A model generated the notes under the pieces. It worked only from the letters and a program-made list of their open reading frames with translations, made no database searches and had not been told where the DNA came from. A DNA stretch of 64,000 nt from Planctomycetota bacterium (GTDB lineage: Bacteria > Planctomycetota > Planctomycetia > Pirellulales > Lacipirellulaceae): positions 58,169-122,168 of the forward strand of contig JAJDEF010000037.1 of assembly GCA_029259945.1 (NCBI GenBank). The letters are read 5' to 3'. This document shows, in pieces, positions 20,122 to 30,297 of this stretch. The translations under genes were made by a program, and so were the position numbers. Position 1 is the stretch's first letter. Every line of letters starts with the position of its first letter.

Positions 20122-21447
20122 ATGTCCTCTGCTGCCAATCCTCGCCGTCGCGTTGCGATCACCGGAATGGGTGTTGTCTGCCCATTAGGAAACTCTCCAT
20201 CCGCCATGTGGGAAGCCCTGGCTGCTGGCCGTAGTGGTGTCGACGCCTTGTCGTTGCTCCCAACACTTGAAGGCCACGTACACTATGGGGGCGAAGCCCG
20301 CGATTTTACCGGGGCGATCGGTGACTTTGGCGAGTTGAATAAAACCCTCAAAAAGTCGATTCGCAAAGCACTCAAAGTGATGTGCCGCGAAACGATGATG
20401 GCGATCGCCGTCGCTCAGCAAGCGGTGTCCGACGCCGGCTTCAATGAGCAGCCGATGGACCCTGATCGCTCTGGCGTGGTCTTTGGCAGCGACTACATGC
20501 TTAGTCCACCCGCCGATTTCGTCGATGGCATGACGAAGTGCGGGGCCGAGGAAAACGAATTTCAGTATCCCCGCTGGGGCCAAGATGGACTCAGAGAAAT
20601 GAGCCCGCTCTGGATGCTCAAGTATCTGCCCAATATGCCCGGCAGCCACATCGCGATTCTGAACGATCTACGCGGGCCCAACAATTCGCTCACGCTACGC
20701 GAAATTGCAGGCGTAATGGCCATTCGAGAAGCCGCCCAAACCATCGAACGAGGCCACGCCGATCGCATGATCGCCGGAGCAACCGGAACACGCATCCACT
20801 CGTTCAAGACGATACACGCCGTTCAGACCGAACAGCTGGCCGACCCAACACTCGATCCGACCCAGGCCTCGCGTCCCTTCGATGCGAATCGCACTGGTAT
20901 GGTCGTCGGCGAAGGCGCAGGGGCCCTCGTGCTGGAAGAACTCGAAGCGGCCCGTCAACGGGGGGCTACCATCTACGGAGAAATCCTCGGCACCGGTAGC
21001 AGCACCGTGGCTAGTACCAAGCTCGAAAATCATCGCAGCAAGGCGCTGGCCAACGCTGCCCGACATGCGATGACCGAAGCAAACCTCTCAGCTGATCAAC
21101 TTGGACACGTTAACGCCCACGGCTTGGCAACCACGGCTAGCGATGTGGAAGAAGCCCAAGCGTTAGGCGAAGTACTCGGCTCTGCGTCAAAAACCGTACC
21201 TGTGGTGGCCCAAAAGAGTTATTTCGGCAATTTGGGTGCTGGAAGCGGTGTGGTCGAGTTGGTGGGCAGTTTGCTGGCCCTGCAACATGGGCCGCTCTTC
21301 AAAACACTCAATTTTGAGACCCCCGACTCCAATGCCCCTTTGGCTGTCACCACCCAGAACGACTTGCCCACAGGCAACAGCTTTCTCAAGCTCTGCGTCA
21401 CACCACAAGCCCAGGCTGCGGCTCTTGTCATTGCACGTGCCGATTAA
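20122..21447 (+). CDS. Ketosynthase (FabF/CLF-like) paralogue with altered active-site residues
   Basis: RRVAITGMGVVCPLGNSPSAMWEALAAGRSGVD, NAHGLATTASDVEEAQAL; GPNNSLTLREIAG at the nucleophile position and KSYFGNLGAGSGVVE at the second His position. Confidence 0.92.
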   Translation: MSSAANPRRRVAITGMGVVCPLGNSPSAMWEALAAGRSGVDALSLLPTLEGHVHYGGEARDFTGAIGDFGELNKTLKKSIRKALKVMCRETMMAIAVAQQAVSDAGFNEQPMDPDRSGVVFGSDYMLSPPADFVDGMTKCGAEENEFQYPRWGQDGLREMSPLWMLKYLPNMPGSHIAILNDLRGPNNSLTLREIAGVMAIREAAQTIERGHADRMIAGATGTRIHSFKTIHAVQTEQLADPTLDPTQASRPFDANRTGMVVGEGAGALVLEELEAARQRGATIYGEILGTGSSTVASTKLENHRSKALANAARHAMTEANLSADQLGHVNAHGLATTASDVEEAQALGEVLGSASKTVPVVAQKSYFGNLGAGSGVVELVGSLLALQHGPLFKTLNFETPDSNAPLAVTTQNDLPTGNSFLKLCVTPQAQAAALVIARAD

Positions 21448-21782
21448 TTCTCTTCGTTTCGGCCTCTATCTACCGGTCTATTTGCCCTGTGGGATAGCTT
21501 CCGCCGCTTGACACTTCATTTTGTGGCTTGTATCGTGGCTAGATTGCGAACCGTACTAAGTTGGCTTCGCGAAAGGGTTTTGGTGAATTGCACAACTCAC
21601 CCGCGTGTGTTGCGGCTTGGTGTCTATCCCAAAATACACGAGTATTTGGCAAACGGTATTTCCTGCCTCTAAACGGGGGAGGCAGCCAGTTGCCAAGACA
21701 TCCCTTGTGCTGAGCAAGGGCCATCTACAATCTGAAAAAACTTGGTTTGCCGGCGGGCGAATACGCCATGGAGTAGAATACT

Positions 21783-23231
21783 ATGAATGCCAGCGAAGTA
21801 TTGCGGATCGTCGATGCGATTCATCGCGATAAAAATATCGACAAGGAAATTGTCTTCGAAGGCATCGAAGCTGCGCTCGTATCTGCCGCCAAGAAACACT
21901 ACGGCGAAGAGGCAGACGTTCAAGTTCGGATCGATCGCGAAAATGGTTCGATCACTGCTTCGTGCGATGGCGAAGTACTCGACTCCGAAGAAACGGTCGG
22001 CCGGATTGGCGCTCAAACTGCCAAACAGGTAATGATCCAGAAAATTCGCGAGGCCGAACGTGATGCTCTCTATGACGAATACACCGACCTGATTGGCGAG
22101 ATGGTAGGGGGTGTGATCCAGCGCTATGAAGGTGGGGCAGCTACCGTCACTCTGACAAACGTCGAGGCAATTTTGCCCCGTAGCGAACAGATTCCTGGCG
22201 AAAGTCATCACGTCAACGAACGCGTTCGTGCAACCGTCTTCGAGGTCCGCAAATCGGGCAGCCGAATTAAAGTCATTCTCAGCCGTGGTCGTCCCCAATT
22301 AGTTCAACGACTGTTCGAGCAAGAAATCCCCGAAATCATCGATGGCATCATCGAAGTTCGCGCTATGTCACGCGAGCCTGGCTACCGCTCGAAAGTGGCG
22401 GTGAGTAGCAGCGACCAGCGAGTCGATTGCGTGGGTGCGTGCGTGGGTGTCCGTGGTAACCGAATCAAAAACATTGTCGACGAACTTAGTGGCGAGCGCA
22501 TTGATATCGTTCGCTGGGACGATGACCTCGAAATCTTCATCCCCAACGCCCTGCAGCCTGCCGAAGTGGAACAAGTCATCCTCTGCAAAATGCTGGGTCG
22601 CGCCATCGTTTTGGTAAGAGAAGATCAGTTGTCGCTTGCCATTGGCCGACGTGGGCAAAATGTGCGTCTTGCCAGCAAACTCTCGGGCTGGGACATCGAA
22701 ATTATGACCCAAGACGAGTTGGCCGAGTCGATCGACCGAGCCGTCCAAGGGTTTAGTTCCATCGAGGGAGTCGAAGTCGAATTGGCAGAACGTTTGGTCG
22801 AAGAAGGCTTCCTCAGCTACGACGACCTCTCGATCATCGAGCCAGACGCACTCATTGCAATGGGTGGGCTAGCTGCTGAGTTGGTCGACACGATTGTCGA
22901 GCATGCCGAGTCTCGCGCCGAAGAGGCCGAAGCTGCTGCCACACAAGCTCGCAAAGAAAAACGTGAACGTGATCGTCTGGCGGCGATCGAAGCTGAGCAC
23001 GTTGCCGCTGAAGAAGCTGCCGCCGCCGCAAAAGCCGAAAGTGAAAACACGGACAACGATCCAACTACCGAATCAGCAACCGAAGAAAACAGTGAAGAAA
23101 CGCCCTCTGACGAAACCCAGGACGAAGCGACAGAAGTAGCTGACGCAACAGAAGTCGAAGTAACGGCTGATAGCAACGTGGCTACGGATGCCGTTGAAAC
23201 GGTTAAACCCTCGGGCAGTGAGGCAGAATAA
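21783..23231 (+). CDS. nusA: Transcription termination/antitermination factor NusA
   Basis: [39 protein letters not shown]1/KH domains ([29 protein letters not shown]); acidic/Ala-rich C-terminal tail. Confidence 0.96.
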   Translation: MNASEVLRIVDAIHRDKNIDKEIVFEGIEAALVSAAKKHYGEEADVQVRIDRENGSITASCDGEVLDSEETVGRIGAQTAKQVMIQKIREAERDALYDEYTDLIGEMVGGVIQRYEGGAATVTLTNVEAILPRSEQIPGESHHVNERVRATVFEVRKSGSRIKVILSRGRPQLVQRLFEQEIPEIIDGIIEVRAMSREPGYRSKVAVSSSDQRVDCVGACVGVRGNRIKNIVDELSGERIDIVRWDDDLEIFIPNALQPAEVEQVILCKMLGRAIVLVREDQLSLAIGRRGQNVRLASKLSGWDIEIMTQDELAESIDRAVQGFSSIEGVEVELAERLVEEGFLSYDDLSIIEPDALIAMGGLAAELVDTIVEHAESRAEEAEAAATQARKEKRERDRLAAIEAEHVAAEEAAAAAKAESENTDNDPTTESATEENSEETPSDETQDEATEVADATEVEVTADSNVATDAVETVKPSGSEAE

Positions 23232-23375
23232 GTGTTTGTCCCCATTCCTAACTGGCACAACTGTTGGAGGATGTTAGTTATGGTTTCCTAGTTCGATTTA
23301 GTTACCGCGAGTCCTTTCCGCCACGTTCAACCCAAAGCCATAGCTGGCAAAACCGACTCGCACGGAGAATTCAAT

Positions 23376-26153
23376 TTGGCCGTCCGCATTTACGCATTAG
23401 CGAAGGAACTGAAAGTCGACAGCAAAGAGCTGGTAGATATCTGCACGAACATAGGTATCTCTGGTAAGGGTTCTGCGCTGGCCAGTCTTTCTGAAGAGGA
23501 GGTTGCGAAGCTACGCGACCACTTCTCGAATCCTGCTTCTTCCTCGGGAACTTCTTCGAAGTCCAGCCCCGCAATAGCGGCCCCCGAGCGCCCGACCGAA
23601 GCGGCCCGTTCTGGCAAAATGCCTGTCATTTCCGCTCCACGCCCACAGTCACCCCTGGCTGGTATTCGCAAGAAAATTGCCGGTGACGAGCCGGCCGTTG
23701 AAGAACCGGATAGCTCGGCTATTGCCGCAGAAGTCGAAGAGCCGCAAGCTGCTAGTGCAGAATCCGTAGCTTCACCAAAAGTCGACGACAACGCCCCTCG
23801 CAGACCTGGCCCCCTGGCTGGCGTCATGCGTCGCGAAGAATACGTCGGTCCAGGCGGTGCCTCAGGCAAGCTACCGACAATTACGCCCTCGCGTTCTGGC
23901 TCATCTACCGGCACTGGGACAAAGTCGACCCCTAATGGGGGTGGCCAACGCGGTCGGCCAGCAGTCAAACTGGCTCCCATGCCCGATGTGGTACAGCCTT
24001 CTGCCAAAGCAGGCTCGAAGACCAAAGATCAACCCACTCAAAAACCAGACATGAAGCTGCCGGCCGACGCTCTGCGAGCTGGGAAGAGTGGTGCCAAACC
24101 TCTTACAGCTCACCTGCGTAAGCACGAAGAGTCGTTAGAGACCGCCAAACGCAGCTCCGCAGGCGAGGAGACGAAGGAAGGCCGCGGTCGTCAGGGCGCC
24201 GCAGCTCGAGGGAAGAAAGGGGACGGAACGCCCATGCTGGGGGGTCGTGAGCAACGGCAACTCAGTCGACAGCGTCAGTCTCCGCGTCGCGGTGCCGGGA
24301 TGCGGCCACGTCGCTCATTCCGTCGCAGCCGAAAGTCGGGCATCAATACTGCGGCTCCGCGAAAAGACAAAGTCTCGCTCCAGTTGCCTTGCACCGTCCG
24401 CGAACTTTCAGAAGCGGCTGGTGTCCCCGCCAATCAGATCCTGCGAATTCTGATGGAAGAGGGCGTGATGCTAACAATCACCACGGTGATGGATCCCGAT
24501 CTCACCGAATTGGTAGCCGCCGAATTGGGAGTTGATATCGAGTTGAAAGAAGCTGTCAGCTTCGAAGATCAGTTACTCTCCAAGATCATCGAACAGGAAG
24601 ATAACGAAGACTCGCTGGTCGCTCGACCACCCGTCATTACGTTTCTTGGCCATGTCGACCACGGTAAAACTTCGTTGCTCGACCGCATTATCGACACCAA
24701 TGTTGTTAGCGGCGAAAGCGGAGGCATTACGCAACATATTCGTGCCTATACGATCAACAAAGATGGTCGCCAAATCTCTTTCGTCGACACCCCCGGCCAC
24801 GAAGCGTTTACCGAGATGCGTGCACGCGGGGCAAATGTCACGGATATCGCGGTTTTGGTTGTAGCCGCCGACGATGGTGTCATGCCTCAAACCGAAGAAG
24901 CAATCAGCCACGCCCGAGCGGCCGAAGTTCCCATTGTCGTTGCCCTCAACAAGGTTGATCTTCCTGGCGTTGATCTGAATCGTGCTTTGCAGGGACTTTC
25001 GTCCAACGATTTGCTCCCTAGTGAGTGGGGTGGAGATGTCGAAGTCATCCAAACCAGTGCTACCACCGGCGATGGAATCGACAATCTTCTAGAAACGTTG
25101 CTGACGGTTGCTGAACTGGAAGAGTACACCGCAAACCCAAATCGTGCCGCACTCGGCACCTGCCTAGAAGCTCAACAAGAGGCCGGACGCGGCGTCGTTG
25201 CCAAGATGATCGTACAAAACGGAACGTTACGTGTCGGCGACATTGTCGTTTGTGGCCAGTCCTTTGGTCGCGTGAAAGCGATGTACGACACACTCGATCC
25301 GCGAAAAAAAGTCGACGAAGCGCCACCTAGTACCCCCGTGAATGTCACCGGATTCGACACGGCTCCTGCCGCCGGCGAGCACTTCTACGTCTTGGACGAC
25401 ATTGCCGATGCTCGCACGATTGCCGAAGCACGTGTCGAACATGAACGCACCTCCACGCTAGGTGTCGGTGTCCAACACGTTACCTTAGAAAATCTATTCG
25501 ACCGTCTCGAGGGCGTCGACGAAATTCAAACACTGAATCTCATCCTTCGAGCCGACGTACGCGGGTCGATTGAGGCCATCCAGAAAGAATTAGAAAAACT
25601 CGAGCATCCCGAAGTTAAAATCAAACTCTTGCAGGCAAGTGTGGGCGGTATCACCGAAGCCGACGTCACACTGGCCGATGCATCGGACGCCATCATCATG
25701 GGCTTCAATGTAGTCGCGGACGAAAAATCGCGGATCTTGGCTGATGCACGTGGCGTCCAGGTTCGTCGCTACGAAGTAATCTACAAGATTACCGAAGACT
25801 TAAAGGCCGCCCTCGAAGGTTTGCTCAAGCCCGAAGAACGAGAACTCGATCTCGGACGTGCACTAGTACAACAAACATTCAAAATCAGCCGTGTCGGCAC
25901 GATCGCCGGTTGCCGTGTCTTGGCCGGAACCGTCGAACGCAATGCCCGGGTGCGTGTCATCCGCGACAGCACCATCCTTGGCGACTACCCTCTCGATACC
26001 CTACGACGTGAAAAAGACGATTCGAAGGAAGTCCGCGAAGGGATGGAATGTGGCATCAAACTGTCTGGATTCAACGACATCAAGGAAGGCGACCTACTCG
26101 AGATTTATCGCGTCGAAGAAATTGGACGTAGCTTCGATGAAACCAACATTTAG
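23376..26153 (+). CDS. infB: Translation initiation factor IF-2
   Basis: TTG start; [42 protein letters not shown]. Confidence 0.97.
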   Translation: MAVRIYALAKELKVDSKELVDICTNIGISGKGSALASLSEEEVAKLRDHFSNPASSSGTSSKSSPAIAAPERPTEAARSGKMPVISAPRPQSPLAGIRKKIAGDEPAVEEPDSSAIAAEVEEPQAASAESVASPKVDDNAPRRPGPLAGVMRREEYVGPGGASGKLPTITPSRSGSSTGTGTKSTPNGGGQRGRPAVKLAPMPDVVQPSAKAGSKTKDQPTQKPDMKLPADALRAGKSGAKPLTAHLRKHEESLETAKRSSAGEETKEGRGRQGAAARGKKGDGTPMLGGREQRQLSRQRQSPRRGAGMRPRRSFRRSRKSGINTAAPRKDKVSLQLPCTVRELSEAAGVPANQILRILMEEGVMLTITTVMDPDLTELVAAELGVDIELKEAVSFEDQLLSKIIEQEDNEDSLVARPPVITFLGHVDHGKTSLLDRIIDTNVVSGESGGITQHIRAYTINKDGRQISFVDTPGHEAFTEMRARGANVTDIAVLVVAADDGVMPQTEEAISHARAAEVPIVVALNKVDLPGVDLNRALQGLSSNDLLPSEWGGDVEVIQTSATTGDGIDNLLETLLTVAELEEYTANPNRAALGTCLEAQQEAGRGVVAKMIVQNGTLRVGDIVVCGQSFGRVKAMYDTLDPRKKVDEAPPSTPVNVTGFDTAPAAGEHFYVLDDIADARTIAEARVEHERTSTLGVGVQHVTLENLFDRLEGVDEIQTLNLILRADVRGSIEAIQKELEKLEHPEVKIKLLQASVGGITEADVTLADASDAIIMGFNVVADEKSRILADARGVQVRRYEVIYKITEDLKAALEGLLKPEERELDLGRALVQQTFKISRVGTIAGCRVLAGTVERNARVRVIRDSTILGDYPLDTLRREKDDSKEVREGMECGIKLSGFNDIKEGDLLEIYRVEEIGRSFDETNI

Positions 26154-26231
26154 TCGCCAATGCCTGTGAGCGGCGGCCGTTCAAACGCACCTCGATCTTC
26201 CTTCCAATAGCCGATTCTCTAAGTAAGTAGA

Positions 26232-26642
26232 ATGACCTCACGACGCGTCCAAAAAGCGGCTGAAGCAATTCGCGAAGTGGTCAGCATGGCCATCCTCGCC
26301 GACTTAAAAGATCCGCGCGTCGAACATGTCACCGTCACCTTTGTCGAAGTTTCGCCGGACATGCGAGTGGCCAAGGTGCATGTTTCGATCATGGGTGATG
26401 AAACCGCCCAACGCCTCTGTTTACAGGGTCTCCAAAGTTCGGCCGGTTTCTTGCAAAAGAAAATCTCGCGTCGCATCGATACACGCTACACACCCCGCAT
26501 ACGATTTGAAATCGACTTGGGTGTGAAAAAGTCGATTGCTTTGGCCAAAATGCTGGGCGACTTACTGCCTGAGGATACTCAGCCGGCAGACACCCCTTCG
26601 GAATCTGATCTTCCGGAAATCGATGCCACCAAAGAGACCTAA
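26232..26642 (+). CDS. rbfA: 30S ribosome-binding factor A
   Basis: SRRVQKAAEAIREVVSMAILADLKDPRVEHVTVTFVEVSPDMRVAKVHVS; downstream of infB. Confidence 0.93.
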   Translation: MTSRRVQKAAEAIREVVSMAILADLKDPRVEHVTVTFVEVSPDMRVAKVHVSIMGDETAQRLCLQGLQSSAGFLQKKISRRIDTRYTPRIRFEIDLGVKKSIALAKMLGDLLPEDTQPADTPSESDLPEIDATKET

Positions 26643-26698
26643 TGAAAATCGTTCTGCTAACTTTTACCGTCGATTATTTCAAATAGAGACCCACGCCG

Positions 26699-27682
26699 AT
26701 GGCTAGTAATAACCGCGCCACAATCATCAACAAAGTTCTCAAAGCCGCTAAACGGCACTACAAACCGGCAGAGCCGCAACTAGATCGCACGCTGCTCGAC
26801 CACCTTCTGTTTGCTTGCTGCCTAGAGAACTCGCTGCACGAAGATGCCGACAAAGTATTCAACGCATTGTCGCAAGACTTCTTCGACTGGAACGAGGTGC
26901 GTGTCACCTCGATCCGCGAGCTGACGGTGATTATGAAATCGTTGAACGACCCGGCAGAATCTGCCAAAAGACTGAAGCGGGTCTTGCAAAGCTTGTTTGA
27001 AACGCACTACTCGTTTGACCTCGAGCTGATGAAAAAGCAAAACATTGGTCAAACCGTAAAACAGCTTGAAAAATACAAGGGCACCACCAACTTTACGGTT
27101 TCGTATGTCACTCAAAATGCACTCGGCGGCCACTCGATTCCCATCAACCGAGGCTTACTCGAATCGATGCGCGTGGTTGGCAGCATCTCGGATGGCGAAG
27201 CCGCCAAACACCGTGTCCCTGGCCTAGAGCGGATTGTCCCTAAAACCAAGGGAGTTGAGGTCGGCTCAATCCTTCACCAACTCGGAGTGGAACTATACCG
27301 CAGCCCCTATGGCCAAGTAATTCGTAAACTATTGCTCGAGATTGCCCCCGGCTGCAAAGAGCGTCTACCGAAGCGCCCAAGCAAGAAAAAAGCCGAGCCA
27401 CCAAAAAAACAAACTCCAAAAGTAGCAGCCCCGAGCAAGGCAAAAGCCGAAGCAAAACCCGCCAAGGCTGCACCCGCCAAGAAGAAGCCTGCGGCTAAAA
27501 TCGTGACTAAGAAAAAGGTCGCAAAAAAGAAAACCGTGAAGAAAAAAGTCGTTAAGAAGAAAGTCGCGAAAAAGAAACCCAGCAAAAAGAAAGTCGCTAC
27601 CAAAAAAACCGTAAAGAAGAAAGTTGCGAAAAAGAAGGTGAAGTCGTCCACCAAAAAACTCTCAAAACGAAAACCTCGTTAA
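26699..27682 (+). CDS. HhH-GPD/endonuclease III-like protein with Lys-rich histone-H1-like C-terminal tail
   Basis: N-terminal ~220 aa helical domain resembling HhH-GPD layout; C-terminus KKKVVKKKVAKKKPSKKKVATKKTVKKKVAKKKVK. Confidence 0.7.
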   Translation: MASNNRATIINKVLKAAKRHYKPAEPQLDRTLLDHLLFACCLENSLHEDADKVFNALSQDFFDWNEVRVTSIRELTVIMKSLNDPAESAKRLKRVLQSLFETHYSFDLELMKKQNIGQTVKQLEKYKGTTNFTVSYVTQNALGGHSIPINRGLLESMRVVGSISDGEAAKHRVPGLERIVPKTKGVEVGSILHQLGVELYRSPYGQVIRKLLLEIAPGCKERLPKRPSKKKAEPPKKQTPKVAAPSKAKAEAKPAKAAPAKKKPAAKIVTKKKVAKKKTVKKKVVKKKVAKKKPSKKKVATKKTVKKKVAKKKVKSSTKKLSKRKPR

Positions 27683-27745
27683 CACAGACGACACCCACTA
27701 CGCTCAATAGAATCTATCTCTCAAACCATTTCTGAACCGGAACCG

Positions 27746-28495
27746 ATGGCTGGACATTCACACTGGGCTGGAATTAAACACAAAAAAGCCCTCATCGACA
27801 ACAAGCGCGGCAAGGTTTGGAGCAAGCTCTCCCGGGCGATCATCGTGGCTGCCAAAGCCGGCGGTGGCGACCCAGACACTAATCTCCGTCTACGCTATGC
27901 CATCAACGATGCCAAATCTGTCAGCATGCCCAAAGACAACATCGAACGGGCAATCAAGAAGGGCACCGGCGAGCTTGATGGCGGAACGTTCGACGAAATC
28001 CTCTACGAAGGCTACGGCCTAGGGGGTGTCGCAGTTCTTTGCGAAATCCTCACCGACAACCGTAACCGAACAGCCCCCGAAGTTCGTAAGATTTTTGAAC
28101 TAGCCGGCGGCAAACTCGGGGCCACCGGCTGTGTTGCCTGGATGTTCGAGCGCAAAGGCATCCTCGTGATCGATGGTGCCCAGACCGACGAAGAAAAGCT
28201 ATTCGAACTCGCCTTAGAAGCGGGTGCCGAAGATGTGAAATCCCTCGATGGCAAGTTCGAGGTCATCTGCAATCCCGACGATTTTGGCAACGTGCAAGAG
28301 GCGATTCAACAAGCCGAGATTGAAACCGAGATGTGCGAAATCACTCGCATCCCCAACGATACCATCGACCTGGATGCCGAAACGGCGAAGAAGGTTCTTA
28401 AAATGGTGGAAAATCTCGACGACCACGACGACGTCCAAAAAGTTGCGTCGAACTTCAATGTGCCCGATGAAGTCATGGAAGAACTGGGGATGTGA
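27746..28495 (+). CDS. YebC/PmpR-family (TACO1) protein
   Basis: MAGHSHWAGIKHKKALIDNKRGKVWSKLSRAIIVAAKAGGGDPDTNLRLRYAI. Confidence 0.96.
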   Translation: MAGHSHWAGIKHKKALIDNKRGKVWSKLSRAIIVAAKAGGGDPDTNLRLRYAINDAKSVSMPKDNIERAIKKGTGELDGGTFDEILYEGYGLGGVAVLCEILTDNRNRTAPEVRKIFELAGGKLGATGCVAWMFERKGILVIDGAQTDEEKLFELALEAGAEDVKSLDGKFEVICNPDDFGNVQEAIQQAEIETEMCEITRIPNDTIDLDAETAKKVLKMVENLDDHDDVQKVASNFNVPDEVMEELGM

Positions 28496-28519
28496 GATTT
28501 AAGATCGAAAATCTCACAC

Positions 28520-30097
28520 TTAATCTTTACCGTAGTGCTCTACCTCGGGCCAATACTCTTGGAAATCGAACTCTGGGCTGTTATCCAGGTCGTGGCATTG
28601 TAGGCAGTTGTCTACGACAACACCTAACTTCTGCCCCTCTTTATTGCCTTCGTTCTCTACCAAGCTGATCCGCATCGTTGCTCGCCGTCGTTCTATCTCC
28701 GCGTCGCTGACCTCTTCGTCACCCTGCTCTGCCGCCACATGCGCTGCGCCTGGGCCGTGGCAGTTCTCACAACCGTTGCCCAACAGGTGCGGTGTCTTGC
28801 TCAAACCCATGAAGCCCGAAACATAGGGAAAGTATTCCTGCGGATTCCAGCCAGTTACATGGCAACTCAAACATTCTGGGTCGAAATGCCGTGGCGGTTC
28901 CAGATTCACTAATGTCTCAGTGGCATGGGCATGGCCTGTTTCCTCGAACACTTCAGCTGCCTCGGAATGACATTCCGCACAGGTTTCGGACCCGACAAAG
29001 CGATCGGTCGGGTGCGCCATCTCAGTAATCCCCAAACCATCAAACCCCAGATCCCTGAGCTCGTCTTGATAGGCAATCAACTCCGCCTGCATCTCTTTGG
29101 AATCTTCAAACCGATGATCCAAGGGCACTTTCTGATAACGGAATGGCTGCTGCGGGTCGTCATAAATTCCGAGTACCACCACATACATTCCCCGGTGGCC
29201 CACTTCAATCAATTGGGTGCGTAGCCCTTCCACGCTGTTCGCATCGAGTGGTGGCTCATCCGCTCCGCCGGTGGTCGCTACGATTCGAAACTCAGGAAAC
29301 TGCTTGGCGAGCGCTGTCGCTTCGTCCGGATCGGCATGAACCAGCAACACTAGAAAATCGCACTTCTCGCTCTTTAGCTTCGGCAACACTTCGCTCAAAG
29401 CAGTGGCGGGCTCAGTCCAATGAATATCCGTCGCATTCTGTAGCGATGCCAAATGCTTTTTCCCAAGCACCGAAGTCACCCCAATTTTCTTGCCCCCTGC
29501 CTCAACGACTCGATAGCGGCTCGTGAGACCAATACTAAAATCAATAACCGCCACATTGGCCGAAACCACGGGGTTTGTTGCTGGATCAAAATTCGACAAC
29601 ACGTAAGTCAGATAGTTCGCATCGAGCTGCAACTCGCGAGCACCCAAACCGACTGCCGAATAATCCAGCTTGTCTAATGCCTTGAGGGCATAGCGGTATT
29701 TAATCTCGGATTGAGGGCCAAGTCGATGAATTTGGCCGCCCATGTCGAGCGATACCACAGGCCAACCGTCGGCCTCGAGTTGCTGGAGAAAAGTCTGACG
29801 ACGCTTCAGACCCCCCTTTTGGTTTTCGAGCCCCGCACAACCGCACGGTTCAAGATAGCCATCCAACTCGCCTGATATCACAATGGCAAGTTCCGGCTTC
29901 GGCCAATTCTCAAAGATGGGGCCATTGCGCTGCACCGCATCCTCAGCCGATTCGCTGTTCGCAAAACGACCAGCGGTTTCGCTAACTACGGTCAGGGCAG
30001 GTTCCGATCGCAAAAACTCTGCCGCTGAAATTGCCCACAGAAGCACGATAGAAAAAACAAGCAGACGCTGCCGAAAAAACGTGGTGATCATTCGCAT
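28520..30097 (-). CDS. Metallophosphatase/5'-nucleotidase-like domain fused to multihaem cytochrome c (c554-like) domain
   Basis: N-terminal secretion signal; ELDGYLEPCGCAGLENQKGGLKRR; four CXXCH motifs CAECH, CLSCH, CENCH, CLQCH. Confidence 0.82.
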   Translation of the reverse strand: MRMITTFFRQRLLVFSIVLLWAISAAEFLRSEPALTVVSETAGRFANSESAEDAVQRNGPIFENWPKPELAIVISGELDGYLEPCGCAGLENQKGGLKRRQTFLQQLEADGWPVVSLDMGGQIHRLGPQSEIKYRYALKALDKLDYSAVGLGARELQLDANYLTYVLSNFDPATNPVVSANVAVIDFSIGLTSRYRVVEAGGKKIGVTSVLGKKHLASLQNATDIHWTEPATALSEVLPKLKSEKCDFLVLLVHADPDEATALAKQFPEFRIVATTGGADEPPLDANSVEGLRTQLIEVGHRGMYVVVLGIYDDPQQPFRYQKVPLDHRFEDSKEMQAELIAYQDELRDLGFDGLGITEMAHPTDRFVGSETCAECHSEAAEVFEETGHAHATETLVNLEPPRHFDPECLSCHVTGWNPQEYFPYVSGFMGLSKTPHLLGNGCENCHGPGAAHVAAEQGDEEVSDAEIERRRATMRISLVENEGNKEGQKLGVVVDNCLQCHDLDNSPEFDFQEYWPEVEHYGKD

Positions 30098-30180
30098 AGT
30101 GGTTCGCTACCAATGTGCTCTCTGCCAACTCGGTGATGCAAGCTGCAATCGTAGCCGCTTCTACCTCCCAAGACCAGCAC

Positions 30181-30274
30181 ATTTTGCCTGTCTACAGCCG
30201 GTTTCAGTACCCACTTTTGGCACGAAAATCTCTGGCCGTGGGATACTTTTTGGGCGTTTTGAAACCATTTTAGG
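30181..30274 (-). repeat. 93-bp conserved intergenic element, copy 2
   Basis: Aligns with 8633-8725 in opposite orientation. Confidence 0.85.
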
Positions 30275-30297
30275 CCAATGCATGCACAACACACAAC

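Noticed and set aside
22817-23260. 147-aa Ser/Ala-rich minus ORF
   Set aside because: Antisense of the low-complexity nusA C-terminal tail.
23264-23467. 67-aa ORF between nusA and infB
   Set aside because: Overlaps infB start out of frame and lacks any recognisable pattern; rimP-like or ylxR-like genes were looked for here and not found.
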